Below are positions 34,306 to 43,055 of a DNA stretch of 64,000 nt, in pieces. The stretch is from Rhizobium sp. WYCCWR10014 (GTDB lineage Bacteria; Pseudomonadota; Alphaproteobacteria; Rhizobiales; Rhizobiaceae). Numbering within the stretch: the first letter of the stretch is position 1; every line of letters starts with the position of its first letter. The notes beneath the pieces are model-generated. The model had not been told where the DNA came from, did no database searches, and saw nothing but the letters and a program-made list of their open reading frames with translations. Made by a program: the position numbers and the translations under genes. The stretch is from NCBI RefSeq assembly GCF_001657485.1, contig NZ_LXFU01000052.1:1-64000 (forward strand). Direction: 5' to 3'.

Positions 34306-35427
34306 TCAGGCGCATCGGCGGCCAAGCGCCTCGACCATCGCCTGGCAGGCGAGCAGTTCGCCGGTGAGGATGAATTCGTCCGGCTTGTGGGCGCGGCCGA
34401 TGTCGCCAGGGCCGCAGATGATCGCGTCGATGCCGGCGCGCTGGAAAAGGCCGGCTTCCGTGCCGTAGCTGACCGCGGCGAGCGGCTCGATGCCGGTCAG
34501 CTCGCCAAGCAGTGTCGCAAGCGGCGCATCAGCGGCAAGCGAAAGTGCCGGATAGGCGCTGAGTTCGCGCCATTCCACCTGAAAACCGAACTGCGACAGT
34601 GCCTCGGCCGCCACTCGGAGCGGCGCCAGTAGCGTGACAGGTTCGACGCCGGAAATAGCCCGCGCTTCGAACTCGGCCTCGCAACTGTCGGGAATGATGT
34701 TGACTGCCTGGCCGCCCTTCAGCGTGCCGACCTGAAGCGAGGAGTAGGGCGGTTCGAAGACAGGCTCGAATGGGCCGGAGGTGAGCCGTTCAGCTTCGGC
34801 GCGGGCACAAACCAGAACATCGGTGATGGCATGGATTGCGTTCAGTCCCTGGTCCGGGCGCGAGGAATGGCCGGACCGGCCCCTGACCGTCAGCCGGGCG
34901 GCGGCCTTGCCCTTGTGGGCGCGGATTGCCTGCATACCGCTCGGCTCGCCGATGATGGCACCTAGCGGGGCTGCGCAGAGCTCCGGCAGGCGGGCGATCA
35001 TGTGCGGCACGCCGCGGCAGCCGGCCTCTTCGTCATAGGAAAAGGCAAGGTGGATGGACTGACGAAGTGGCATGGCTGCAAGCGCCGGGACGGCTGCGAG
35101 AACGGCGGCCAGGAAACCCTTCATGTCGGTGGCGCCGCGACCATAGAGGCGGTCCGTTTCTGCGCGCAGGCGGAACGGATCGCTGGTCCAGCCGCTTTCG
35201 GCGGCGGGGACCACGTCCATATGGCCTGAGAGGATATAGCCCGGTGTTTCCTTCGGGCCGATCGTGGCGAAGAGGTTCGACCGATCGCCCTCCGGGCCGG
35301 GAAGCTCCGTGACGACGGCGCCGTGGCTTTGCAGATAGTGCCGTATCCACGCGACGATCTCGCCGTTCGGGGTGCCGACGACGGAGGGGAAGCCAACGAG
35401 CCTTTCAAGAATCTCAATCGCCTGCAT
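34306..35427 (-). CDS. argE: ArgE/DapE-family M20 deacetylase (acetylornithine deacetylase-like)
   Basis: 373 residues from the ATG at 35427, which has GAGG 7 bases upstream; an ATG four codons earlier has none. Metal-binding motifs of the M20 fold: S-G-H-M-D-V-V-P-A at about 70, G-R-G-A-T-D-M-K-G-F at about 97, catalytic Glu in Y-D-E-E-A-G-C at about 130, and a late His in I-C-G-P-G-D. The dimerisation domain R-G-R-S-G-H-S-S lies at about 182. The closest general group is acetylornithine deacetylase ArgE, but placement first in a catabolic operon suggests it deacylates an imported N-acyl amino compound rather than serving arginine synthesis. Confidence 0.85.
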   Translation of the reverse strand: MQAIEILERLVGFPSVVGTPNGEIVAWIRHYLQSHGAVVTELPGPEGDRSNLFATIGPKETPGYILSGHMDVVPAAESGWTSDPFRLRAETDRLYGRGATDMKGFLAAVLAAVPALAAMPLRQSIHLAFSYDEEAGCRGVPHMIARLPELCAAPLGAIIGEPSGMQAIRAHKGKAAARLTVRGRSGHSSRPDQGLNAIHAITDVLVCARAEAERLTSGPFEPVFEPPYSSLQVGTLKGGQAVNIIPDSCEAEFEARAISGVEPVTLLAPLRVAAEALSQFGFQVEWRELSAYPALSLAADAPLATLLGELTGIEPLAAVSYGTEAGLFQRAGIDAIICGPGDIGRAHKPDEFILTGELLACQAMVEALGRRCA

Positions 35428-35689
35428 GGGATTCCTCACGGTGCGGGGATCTTCAAGGTGCTTGCAACTGGGCTGAGGGGAGACGACATTTCCGGGCTTT
35501 CACTGTAAACGGCGACTTCGGTCGGTGGATCTCTCAATGACTCTAGAGGGAGGCGCAGGCGTTACTTGCCGAAAGCGCATCGGGATTTGGTTGATTGTTG
35601 TGTTTGCGCCGGCCTCACCAGTGAATTGTATCGAACGATCTGTTCTAATCTGGGCAGAGAAGTTTCCGGGCGCAGGCTTGGCCAGAAAA

Positions 35690-36610
35690 ATGCGGCAGGG
35701 GGTGGGAGTGAGTGAACTGACATCCGAATCCAGGTTCGTCGATAGTTTCGAGACGCATATCGCCGGGATCGACAGCGTTGCCCTCGACAAGTTGCATGCG
35801 CTGTCGATGACCGTCGCCTGGCCGCATCGTGGCGAAGACTGGCAGTTCCTGCGCGAGTTCGGCCAGGGCATCGTGGCGATCGATGAAATCGGCCGCATCC
35901 TGGGCTCTGCGATGTGGTTTCCCTACGATGCCCAATTTGCCACCATCGGCATGGTCATTACCTCGCCGCGTCTTCAAACCAATGGCGCCGGGCAATGGCT
36001 GATGGGCCACGCACTGGAGCAGGTCGCCGGGCGTAACCTCGGGCTGAATGCGACGCGCGCGGCGCGACGTCTCTATCGTTCCCTGAACTTTGTTCGGGAG
36101 GCGCTCGTCTTTCAATGTCAGGGTGAAGCGATATCGCCGCCGGATGTGGAGCTGCCGTCCGGTGCGGTGATACGGGCAGTGGCGACCGGCGATCTGGAAG
36201 CGATCGCCGAATTGGACTGCGTGGCCTTCGGCACCGATCGCAAGCTGCTCCTGGCCCGGCTCATGGCAAATTCCAAAGGCATCGTGTTAACCCGTGCCGG
36301 CAGGATCGAGGCTTTCTCGCTCTGCCGGCGGTTCGGGCGCGGCCATGTCATCGGTCCCGTTGTGGCGCGCAGTGACGCAGACGCGATCGCCGTCGTCCGC
36401 CCGCATGCCGCCGAGCATGCAGGGGCGTTCCTGCGCCTAGATACACGCGAGCAGGGCGGGACCTTTTCCGATTTCCTCTCTCGCTGTGGTCTTCCCGTTT
36501 ACGACATCGTGACGACCATGTCGCTCGGCGGCCCTTGGCTTCCGGTTCCGGGACATCAGGCGGCGCATGAACCGAGGACCTATGCACTCGTCAGCCAGGC
36601 GCTCGGTTGA
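35690..36610 (+). CDS. Tandem GNAT-family acetyltransferase, paralogue of the 11-kb gene
   Basis: 306 residues from the ATG at 35690; a GTG at 35708 with GGGGG upstream is an equal alternative, and the frame is open to 35525. The N-terminal lobe carries V-A-W-P-H-R-G-E-D-W-Q near residue 48 and the loop N-G-A-G-Q-W-L-M-G-H-A, weaker than the R-G-x-G of a normal acetyl-CoA site. The C-terminal lobe has A-I-A-E-L-D-C-V-A-F-G-T-D-R, R-R-F-G-R-G-H-V-I-G-P-V and ends S-Q-A-L-G, as in the protein at 11063-11899. It is divergent from the argE-like operon. It may be a catalytically weak acetyltransferase or a sensor of the same metabolite. Confidence 0.8.
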   Translation: MRQGVGVSELTSESRFVDSFETHIAGIDSVALDKLHALSMTVAWPHRGEDWQFLREFGQGIVAIDEIGRILGSAMWFPYDAQFATIGMVITSPRLQTNGAGQWLMGHALEQVAGRNLGLNATRAARRLYRSLNFVREALVFQCQGEAISPPDVELPSGAVIRAVATGDLEAIAELDCVAFGTDRKLLLARLMANSKGIVLTRAGRIEAFSLCRRFGRGHVIGPVVARSDADAIAVVRPHAAEHAGAFLRLDTREQGGTFSDFLSRCGLPVYDIVTTMSLGGPWLPVPGHQAAHEPRTYALVSQALG

Positions 36611-36639
36611 CGCAGGCCTACCTGGCGATCGTTGTCGGG

Positions 36640-36840
36640 TTAAGACCCGGGACAGACCGGTATGTCGATCAGAGCCTGCCGGCGTTCAAATTCGGGCCGG
36701 AACGAACGATATTGCCAGAGACCTTCCGGGCTTTCCCGGCGGTATACGGTCTCGAGCCAGAACACTGTGTCATCGATCGGCAAGACAGGATGCCACGCAT
36801 ACCATTCCGACCAGATTTTTCCTGCCGGGTCTCTGTCCAT
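36640..36840 (-). CDS. Small conserved-looking unknown protein
   Basis: 66 residues from the ATG at 36840, preceded by AGGAGG at a longish 12-base distance; upstream starts at 36861 and 36966 are also open. The product is acidic/aromatic (K-I-W-S-E-W-Y-A-W-H-P-V-L, then T-V-F-W-L-E-T-V-Y-R-R), with a compact Trp-rich pattern seen in many short rhizobial proteins. No domain recognised. It is convergent with the GNAT gene across 29 bp. Coding status is moderately likely from composition only. Confidence 0.5.
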   Translation of the reverse strand: MDRDPAGKIWSEWYAWHPVLPIDDTVFWLETVYRRESPEGLWQYRSFRPEFERRQALIDIPVCPGS

Positions 36841-37156
36841 GATCGCCACTCGCCTCCTCATCGTCAGCGCAACTCGAACATCCGTGCGGCACGGGAGCCG
36901 TTGCGATCCCGCGTGCCTCGGCAAATGTTCTATTGTGGAGAATAACAGGGAGGGAATATTCTTCAATGGAGATCATTTTCCCGTACTGCGCGAAGTCTTT
37001 CTTGTCCGCGGTCGGCGAATGTTTCAGGTTGTAAGATGTGGCTCTGTTGACGAATGATTTCGCCGGTGGATACAACGCCTCGATTGGACTTCGACACCGG
37101 CGATGAACTGCGGTGTTCAATCACCGCTGATCTGTTTGCGTGATGGTTTGGATGGC

Positions 37157-37468
37157 TCAGCTAATCGAACGCAGCCCGAGATAGGCCGCCAAACTGACGG
37201 CGGAGAGAGCGATCGTCAGCCTGGGTCTCGCATCGTCGAACATCGCCGCCAGCGAAAGGCCGAGCATCAGGATGACGGATTTTGCCCAGAGATCCTGATC
37301 GGAGACGGTGAAAGCGATTGCCGCCAGAAAGACGGCGCTTGCGACGATTGTCACGGGGGCAGATTTCTCGGCGAGATCGCCGCTTGGGAAATACGGCAGA
37401 AGAAAACGGCGCATGCTCAAGCCTGAAGCGACGCTCAGAAGAAGACAGGTCAAGACAAGTTGCAACAT
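37157..37468 (-). CDS. Small integral membrane protein of unknown function
   Basis: 103 residues from the ATG at 37468 (the frame is open to 37507). Three hydrophobic segments are visible: M-L-Q-L-V-L-T-C-L-L-L-S-V-A at the N-terminus, V-T-I-V-A-S-A-V-F-L-A-A-I-A-F near residue 40, and paired stretches V-I-L-M-L-G-L-S-L-A-A and L-A-A-Y-L-G-L at the end. A short D-D-A-R-P-R loop separates the last two. No family recognised. The 36841-37156 region upstream of its stop has no convincing gene. Confidence 0.55.
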   Translation of the reverse strand: MLQLVLTCLLLSVASGLSMRRFLLPYFPSGDLAEKSAPVTIVASAVFLAAIAFTVSDQDLWAKSVILMLGLSLAAMFDDARPRLTIALSAVSLAAYLGLRSIS

Positions 37469-37681
37469 AGGGTCGTCGCCGATCGATCCGCAGATAGGCC
37501 TAGGCATGCAAACCTCATGCCAGCCTCAAACCCTCAAACGTCGTCCGACAGAGGCCACGTCGCGGCTTGCATGGCTATTTCCTCGGCGTCTCGACCCTTT
37601 TTTCGGCAATCGCTCGTCTGTTTGGGCTCATGCTTTTTGTCCGATGCCGAAACCGGCTTGAGCTCACGCAATGATTTTTAT

Positions 37682-37697
37682 ATAGAGAATTATCTAT
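37682..37697 (+). promoter_or_regulatory. Possible LysR-type operator upstream of the lysR-like gene
   Basis: ATAGA (37682-37686) and TCTAT (37693-37697) form an inverted repeat with 6 bases between. The T-N11-A-like symmetry falls 30 bp before the regulator start in an AT-rich patch. This fits autoregulation by a LysR protein but rests on a short repeat only. Confidence 0.3.
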
Positions 37698-37727
37698 CGT
37701 CTTAATTCCGAAAACGAGATCCTTTCA

Positions 37728-38633
37728 TTGGACCTTTCATCGATCGAGATATTTCTCGCCGTTGCCAGCGACCGCAGCGTTACCAAGGCTGCCAAGGCCG
37801 TAGGGCGGGTGCCGTCGAATGTGACGACGCGCGTCCAGCAATTGGAGGAGGACCTCGGCGTTTCCCTCTTCAGCCGTGACGGCAAGAAGATGACGTTGAC
37901 ACGGGAGGGTGAGACGTTTTTCGCCTATGCCAACCGGCTTATGGCGCTTGCGCTCGAAGCGCGCCAGGCCGTGCGGCCTCTCGCCCCATCGGGGACATTG
38001 CGGGTCGGCACCATGGAGAGCACGGCGGCAAGCAGGCTGCCGGCGGCTCTGACGCAATTCAATCAGATGTGGCCGGATGTGTCGCTTCATCTGACGATGG
38101 GGGCGTCCCGCGATCTGACCCGCGACGTTCTCTCCGATGCGCTGGATTGCGCGCTGATTGCCCGCCCGCCGAAGACGATGCGCGAGGAAGATTCGGGTTT
38201 CGATGCCGAACTCAAGGCGCTTGAGATCGAGCCGGTCTTCGTCGAAGATCTGTTGATCGTGTTGCCTTCCGGGCATCCCTCGATCAAATCCGCCGCCGAC
38301 CTGCGTGTCGGATCGCTCGCTGCTTTGGAGCCCGGCTGCACCTATCGCCGGATCGCCGAAAACTGGGCGCGCAAATCGAGCGCCCTGCCGACGAGCGAAC
38401 TCGGCTCCTACCACGCGATCCTGGCGAGCGTTGCGACCGGCAACACGGCCGGCGTCATGCCGCGATCCGTCCTTGATCTCATGCACTGGCCGACGCCTGT
38501 CCAGACCCATCAGCTCGGGCCTGTCGATACACTGCTCGTCTACCGCAGGAATGATCGCCCAAGCGCGTTCAACGCATTCCACGAAGTCCTCAGCGCGACA
38601 AAGGGCAGAGATATCAGGCTGGCAACAAACTAG
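37728..38633 (+). CDS. LysR family transcriptional regulator
   Basis: 301 residues starting at a TTG (37728). The N-terminal winged helix-turn-helix is classical: I-E-I-F-L-A-V-A-S-D-R-S-V-T-K-A-A at residues 6-22 and V-T-T-R-V-Q-Q-L-E-E-D-L-G-V-S-L-F at about 32-48. The substrate-binding domain follows from about residue 88 (L-R-V-G-T-M-E-S-T-A-A). The replacement of the usual L-S-x-S by V-P-S-N is seen in the NhaR/GcvA-like branch. The next gene downstream, in the same direction after 55 bp, is the HPP membrane protein, a possible target. Effector unknown. Confidence 0.9.
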   Translation: MDLSSIEIFLAVASDRSVTKAAKAVGRVPSNVTTRVQQLEEDLGVSLFSRDGKKMTLTREGETFFAYANRLMALALEARQAVRPLAPSGTLRVGTMESTAASRLPAALTQFNQMWPDVSLHLTMGASRDLTRDVLSDALDCALIARPPKTMREEDSGFDAELKALEIEPVFVEDLLIVLPSGHPSIKSAADLRVGSLAALEPGCTYRRIAENWARKSSALPTSELGSYHAILASVATGNTAGVMPRSVLDLMHWPTPVQTHQLGPVDTLLVYRRNDRPSAFNAFHEVLSATKGRDIRLATN

Positions 38634-38688
38634 CCGCACATCTTTCTCCTTCGCCGTCAGATAATCCTCGCTTAAAATTGGTCTTGTC

Positions 38689-39819
38689 ATGCAGTATCCC
38701 GTTTCCCCGAAAGTGGGACCGAGCCGCTTCCGCCGCTTCCGTTTGTTCTCACCTATATTGGCCGGTGCGACCTTACGAGAGCGATTGATTGCATGCCTCG
38801 GCGCTTTGCTGGCCATCGGTCTCACCGGCGTCATCAGCGGCTATCTGTTCGGGCAGGGGCCGCATCTTCCGCTAATCGTCGCGCCGATGGGGGCGTCCGC
38901 GGTGCTTCTTTTTGCTGTGCCGGCAAGCCCGCTGGCACAGCCTTGGTCGATCATCGGCGGCAATACCATTTCCGCCCTGATGGGGATTATTGCTGCCTAT
39001 TTCATCCGCGATCCGATCGTCGCGACCGGCGTCGGCGTTTCGCTTGCCATCGGCGCAATGTCCTTCACGCGCTGCCTTCATCCGCCGGGAGGAGCGGCGG
39101 CGCTGACCGCCGTGCTCGGCGGTCCTGTCGTTGCCGGCTGGGGATTCCTTTTTCCCTTCGTGCCCGTCGCTTTGAACTCCTGCATTCTCGTCGGCCTTGG
39201 CCTGCTGTTCCACAAGCTTTCCAAGCGGAATTATCCGCACGTCGTTCCGAAACCCGCGGAGAACACCCATCAGACGATCGACCTGCCATCGGCCGTGCGG
39301 GTGGGTTTTCGCGAGGAAGATGTCGATGCGGCCCTCGAAGCGCTCGACGAAACCTTCGATATCGACCGGGCAGACCTCGGCCGGCTGCTGCAGCAGGTCG
39401 AGCTGCAAGCGGCCATCCGCTCAAACGGCAAGATCAGTTGTGCCGATATCATGTCGCGTGACGTGATCGCCATTGGCGAGGCTTCGGAACCGGATGCCGC
39501 ACGACATCTTCTTTTGAAGCATAATATCCGTACGCTGCCGGTGAAGGATCCTGAGGGCCGTCTCGTCGGCGCTGTCGGCTTGCGGGAGTTGTCGATGAGC
39601 ACCGAGCGCATCGCGCATGCGATATCGAGGCCGGCGGTGGCCAGGCCTTCGGATCCAGCTCTGTCGCTGTTGCCCGTCCTCACAGACGGGCGCACGCATG
39701 CCGTCATCATCGTCGACGACGATTACCGCATCCTTGGCCTGATATCTCAGACGGATCTCCTGAGCGCAGTAGCGCGGCTGCTGCCAAAGGCAGACAATGC
39801 GATTCCGGCGGTGGCCTGA
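38689..39819 (+). CDS. HPP-family membrane protein with C-terminal CBS domain pair
   Basis: 376 residues. Four or five membrane segments in residues 28-175 contain the naming motif C-L-H-P-P-G-G-A-A-A-L-T-A. After a cytosolic linker come two CBS modules (about 245-300 and 315-370; S-R-D-V-I-A-I-G, L-P-V-K-D-P-E-G-R-L-V-G-A-V and V-D-D-D-Y-R-I-L-G-L-I-S-Q-T-D-L-L). HPP proteins are linked to nitrite or small-anion transport in plastids and cyanobacteria, and the CBS pair normally binds adenine nucleotides, so this may be a nucleotide-gated transporter. The specific substrate is not visible. Confidence 0.88.
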   Translation: MQYPVSPKVGPSRFRRFRLFSPILAGATLRERLIACLGALLAIGLTGVISGYLFGQGPHLPLIVAPMGASAVLLFAVPASPLAQPWSIIGGNTISALMGIIAAYFIRDPIVATGVGVSLAIGAMSFTRCLHPPGGAAALTAVLGGPVVAGWGFLFPFVPVALNSCILVGLGLLFHKLSKRNYPHVVPKPAENTHQTIDLPSAVRVGFREEDVDAALEALDETFDIDRADLGRLLQQVELQAAIRSNGKISCADIMSRDVIAIGEASEPDAARHLLLKHNIRTLPVKDPEGRLVGAVGLRELSMSTERIAHAISRPAVARPSDPALSLLPVLTDGRTHAVIIVDDDYRILGLISQTDLLSAVARLLPKADNAIPAVA

Positions 39820-39854
39820 GCCGTGAGCGTGGAACTTAGCTGGAGAAAAAATCG

Positions 39855-40130
39855 GTGCTGATCGAGCGCGATTCAAATGGCGATTTTATCCTGGAATCAT
39901 CGGAGCTGGCGAAACGGTTCGGATTGTCGCTGGCCGATCTTCGCCGCCACATGCGCCATGGCTCCGTCGTCAGCTCCGTGGAAATCGGCACTGCTGAACA
40001 CGAGGGGACGAAACGGGTATCGCTTCGGCTCGGCAACAGGCTCTGGCAAGCGGTCTTGAACGATGAAAATGAAGTGCAGCAAGAGCAGATGACCGTTCTT
40101 CGGGGTAAATCCTCCGGACATCCGCGCTAA
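39855..40130 (+). CDS. Small DUF6522-like protein
   Basis: 91 residues from a GTG at 39855 with GGAG upstream. It begins L-I-E-R-D-S-N-G-D-F, then has a helix S-S-E-L-A-K-R-F-G-L-S-L-A-D-L-R-R-H-M-R-H-G and a sheet region E-I-G-T-A-E-H-E-G-T-K-R-V-S-L-R-L-G-N. This matches the small DUF6522 proteins of rhizobia, which have no known function. It lies 36 bp after the HPP gene in the same direction and may be co-transcribed. Confidence 0.65.
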   Translation: MLIERDSNGDFILESSELAKRFGLSLADLRRHMRHGSVVSSVEIGTAEHEGTKRVSLRLGNRLWQAVLNDENEVQQEQMTVLRGKSSGHPR

Positions 40131-40186
40131 ATCGACGCCAGCAGTCGGCAGATCGACCATGACCATGCCGGCTGGAAGCCCCTTGT

Positions 40187-40921
40187 TCAGTGCAGTCCGA
40201 GATAGGCCTTGCGGACGTCTTGGTTATCGAGCAGGGCGGCGCTGTCGCCGGAGAGATGAATGCGGCCGTTGACCATGACATAGGCCCGCTGCGAAAGCTT
40301 CAGTGCATGGTTGGCGTTCTGCTCGACGAGAAATATCGTTTTGCCCATCGCAGCGATCTCCCGCAAAACTTCGAAAACGCGCTTGACGATCAGCGGCGCC
40401 AGTCCGAGCGACGGTTCGTCGAACAGGATCAGTTCCGGCCGCGCCATCATGGCGCGGGCGATGGCGAGCATTTGCTGTTCGCCGCCTGACATGGTGCCGG
40501 CAGTCTGGTTTCGACGTTCCTTGAGGCGCGGGAAGAGCTCGAACATGGTGTTCCGGTCTTCTTCGAAATGGCCCATGCCGATCGGTGTCGTGCCCATCAT
40601 CATATTCTCTTCGACGGACATCTCCTGGTAGATCTGCCGGCCTTCCGGGACGAGCGCTATGCCGCGTCGGGAAATCCTGCTGGTCGGCATCTGGGAGATG
40701 TCTTCGCCACGATGCAGTATCTTGCCGGATGAGGCGCGTGGCGCGCCGAAGATGGAAGAAAGCAGCGTGGTCTTGCCGGCGCCGTTCGCGCCGATCAGGC
40801 TGACGATCTCACCGGCTGAGATATGGACGTTTATCGCCTTCAACGCTTCTATCGGGCCGTAATGGGCATGAACGCCGGCGAATTCGAGAAGCGGTACCTG
40901 TTTGTTGGACGATTGGCTCAT
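40187..40921 (-). CDS. livF: Branched-chain amino-acid-type ABC transporter ATPase
   Basis: 244 residues. Walker A G-A-N-G-A-G-K-T-T at about 39-47, signature M-S-G-G-E-Q-Q-M-L at about 143, Walker B L-I-L-F-D-E-P-S-L-G-L-A-P at about 167. The L-A-P-L-I-V tail and R-G-I-A-L-V-P-E-G-R block identify the LivF branch. It overlaps livG by 4 bases (ATGA) and ends the five-gene transporter operon. Confidence 0.95.
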   Translation of the reverse strand: MSQSSNKQVPLLEFAGVHAHYGPIEALKAINVHISAGEIVSLIGANGAGKTTLLSSIFGAPRASSGKILHRGEDISQMPTSRISRRGIALVPEGRQIYQEMSVEENMMMGTTPIGMGHFEEDRNTMFELFPRLKERRNQTAGTMSGGEQQMLAIARAMMARPELILFDEPSLGLAPLIVKRVFEVLREIAAMGKTIFLVEQNANHALKLSQRAYVMVNGRIHLSGDSAALLDNQDVRKAYLGLH

Positions 40922-41733
40922 GCTGGTACCTCGTCTTCGCTGACACCGAGATAAGCTGCGACGACGGCCGGATCGTTGGCGACATGCTCAGGCGTGCCGT
41001 CGGAGATCACCTCGCCATGATCGAGCACAACGATGTGGTTCGAAATGCGCATGACGAGACCCATGTCGTGCTCGATGACGAGAACCGTCTGCTTGTGATC
41101 GGCACAGAGCCGTTGGATGACCTCGGCCAGATCCAGCGTTTCTGAGGGGTTGAGGCCGGCGGCCGGTTCGTCGAGGCATATGAGGCTCGGACCCGTGCAC
41201 ATGGCGCGGGCGATCTCGACCCGGCGCTGCCGGCCGTAGGGCAGTTCGCCGGCCAGGCGGTTGGCGTCGTCGGCAAGCTTCATCTGCCCCAGCCAGTGAT
41301 AGGCGCGGTCGACGGCCTCTGCCTCGGCCGTGCGGAACGCCCCGGTCCGGAAAACGCCGCTGAGAATATTGTTGCGGGTGGCCAGATGCTGGGCGACCAG
41401 AAGGTTCTCGATGACCGACATTTCCTTGAACAGGCGGATGTTCTGGAACGTCCTGGCAATCCCGGCGCGCGTCACGAGATGCGAGCCGCCGGTCATCGGT
41501 TTCGTCACCAACTGACCGATATCCGTCGGACCATCGCGCCCGTTCAGCATGATGCGGCCTTCGCTGGAGCGATAGAATCCGGTGATGCAGTTGAACATCG
41601 TCGTCTTGCCGGCGCCGTTGGGACCGATCAGGGCAGTGACCGCGCCGCGTTCGACCGAGAAGCTGACGTCCCGGTTGGCGACGATGCCGCCGAAACGCAT
41701 CGTCACATTCTGTACCTCGAGGATGGGGCTCAT
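40918..41733 (-). CDS. livG: Branched-chain amino-acid-type ABC transporter ATPase
   Basis: 271 residues. Walker A G-P-N-G-A-G-K-T-T, the LivG-specific F-N-C-I-T-G-F-Y block just after it, A-R-T-F-Q-N-I-R-L-F (Q-loop region), signature L-P-Y-G-R-Q-R-R-V-E-I-A and Walker B I-C-L-D-E-P-A-A-G-L-N-P. It pairs with LivF to drive transport and overlaps both neighbours by 4 bases, so translation of G, M and F is coupled. Confidence 0.95.
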   Translation of the reverse strand: MSPILEVQNVTMRFGGIVANRDVSFSVERGAVTALIGPNGAGKTTMFNCITGFYRSSEGRIMLNGRDGPTDIGQLVTKPMTGGSHLVTRAGIARTFQNIRLFKEMSVIENLLVAQHLATRNNILSGVFRTGAFRTAEAEAVDRAYHWLGQMKLADDANRLAGELPYGRQRRVEIARAMCTGPSLICLDEPAAGLNPSETLDLAEVIQRLCADHKQTVLVIEHDMGLVMRISNHIVVLDHGEVISDGTPEHVANDPAVVAAYLGVSEDEVPA

Positions 41734-43040
41734 CGTCCCGCCTCCGCCTTGCCCTCGAAGGACAGTTCGGTGCCGATGCCTTCTTTCATCGAGCTCGGAA
41801 AAAATGCCGGGCGCTTGATGCGGACCAGGCCGCGCGGTTTCCAGATCATCATCACCACCATCAGGATGCCGAAGACCAGGACGCGGTATTCGGCGAACTC
41901 ACGCAGAAGTTCCGGAAGAATGGTGAGAACGAGGGCTGCAGAGATGACGCCCGCCGTCGATCCGAGACCGCCAAGCACGACGATGGCGAGGATCAGCGCG
42001 GATTCGAAGAAGGTGAAGGATGTCGGGTTCACGAAGCCCTGTTGCGCGGCGAAGAAGACGCCGGCGAGGCCGCCCGTGGAGGCGCCGAGCATGAAGGCCG
42101 TGAGCTTTGTGAAGACGTGATTGACGCCGAGCGAACGGCAGGCGATCTCGTCTTCCCGCAGTGCTTCCCACATGCGGCCGAGAGGGATGACGCGCAGTCG
42201 CTCCACGGCGTAGATGACGAAGCAGACGACAAGAAACAGCACGAAATAGAGAAACCAGAACCGGTAGTCCGCACTGTAGGCGATGCCCAGATATTCATGA
42301 ATGGGAACTCCGCCCTGTTTGGCGGTACGGGTGAATTCGAGGCCGAGAAAGGTGGGGGCCGGAACCGGAGCGCCGTTCGGCCCGCCGGTGAATGCCAGCC
42401 AGTTGTTCAACACGAGACGAATAATCTCGCCGAATCCGAGCGTCACGATGGCAAGATAGTCGCCATGCATCTTCAGAACGGGGAAGGCGAGGACCATGCC
42501 GAAGAGGCCGGCCAGGAATGGGGCAAGGATGAGCGCGCCCCAGAACCCGATGCCGAGATATTGCGATCCGAGCGCCAGGAGATAGGCGCCCACGGCGTAG
42601 AAGGCGACGTATCCAAGGTCGAGCAGGCCAGCAAGCCCGACGACGATGTTGAGCCCCAGGCCGAGAAGGCAATATATCAGGGCGAGGATCGCAATACCCA
42701 GGAAGTACTTGTCCGCAAAAAACGGCAGACTCAACCCGGCGAGAAACAGCACGCCAAGGACCAGCATCGGCGACCGTTCCGTGCCGGTCATGACCGTCAC
42801 ACCAGCGCCGTTGCCGGCCATGCGCCGGGTGAGTTTTCGACCGAGGCTGCTGATCTGGAACAACGAGAGCGCTAGACGTCCTGCCGTGACGACGGCCGCC
42901 AGCAGTACCGCGCGCGTCAGTTCGTTCGTGAACGAAAATCCGTCGAGCACCAGTCCTGAGATCGGGCCGAACAGGATGAGGGAGACCGTGAATGTGAGGA
43001 GCGCTTCCTTGAAGAGCCCCCGAAGGCGGTTGGATTCCAT
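41730..43040 (-). CDS. livM: Branched-chain amino-acid-type ABC transporter permease
   Basis: 436 residues with two leading membrane segments (about 12-65), a soluble linker of some 30 residues, then the conserved LivM core: N-I-V-V-G-L-A-G-L-L-D-L-G-Y-V-A-F-Y at about 150, and the coupling region A-L-R-E-D-E-I-A-C-R-S-L-G-V-N at about 310. Length is close to E. coli LivM. It forms the pore with LivH. Overlaps livG by 4 bases. Confidence 0.94.
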   Translation of the reverse strand: MESNRLRGLFKEALLTFTVSLILFGPISGLVLDGFSFTNELTRAVLLAAVVTAGRLALSLFQISSLGRKLTRRMAGNGAGVTVMTGTERSPMLVLGVLFLAGLSLPFFADKYFLGIAILALIYCLLGLGLNIVVGLAGLLDLGYVAFYAVGAYLLALGSQYLGIGFWGALILAPFLAGLFGMVLAFPVLKMHGDYLAIVTLGFGEIIRLVLNNWLAFTGGPNGAPVPAPTFLGLEFTRTAKQGGVPIHEYLGIAYSADYRFWFLYFVLFLVVCFVIYAVERLRVIPLGRMWEALREDEIACRSLGVNHVFTKLTAFMLGASTGGLAGVFFAAQQGFVNPTSFTFFESALILAIVVLGGLGSTAGVISAALVLTILPELLREFAEYRVLVFGILMVVMMIWKPRGLVRIKRPAFFPSSMKEGIGTELSFEGKAEAGR

Positions 43041-43055
43041 GGTTCTTGCTCCTCC

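Noticed and set aside
34306..35427. Assigning the M20 gene to arginine biosynthesis
   Set aside because: No other arg genes are nearby and it heads a catabolic operon, so only family-level similarity to ArgE is claimed.
36841..37156. A minus-strand frame resembling part of a transposase or phage protein
   Set aside because: No start, no catalytic motif and no terminal repeats; too short to support a mobile-element call.
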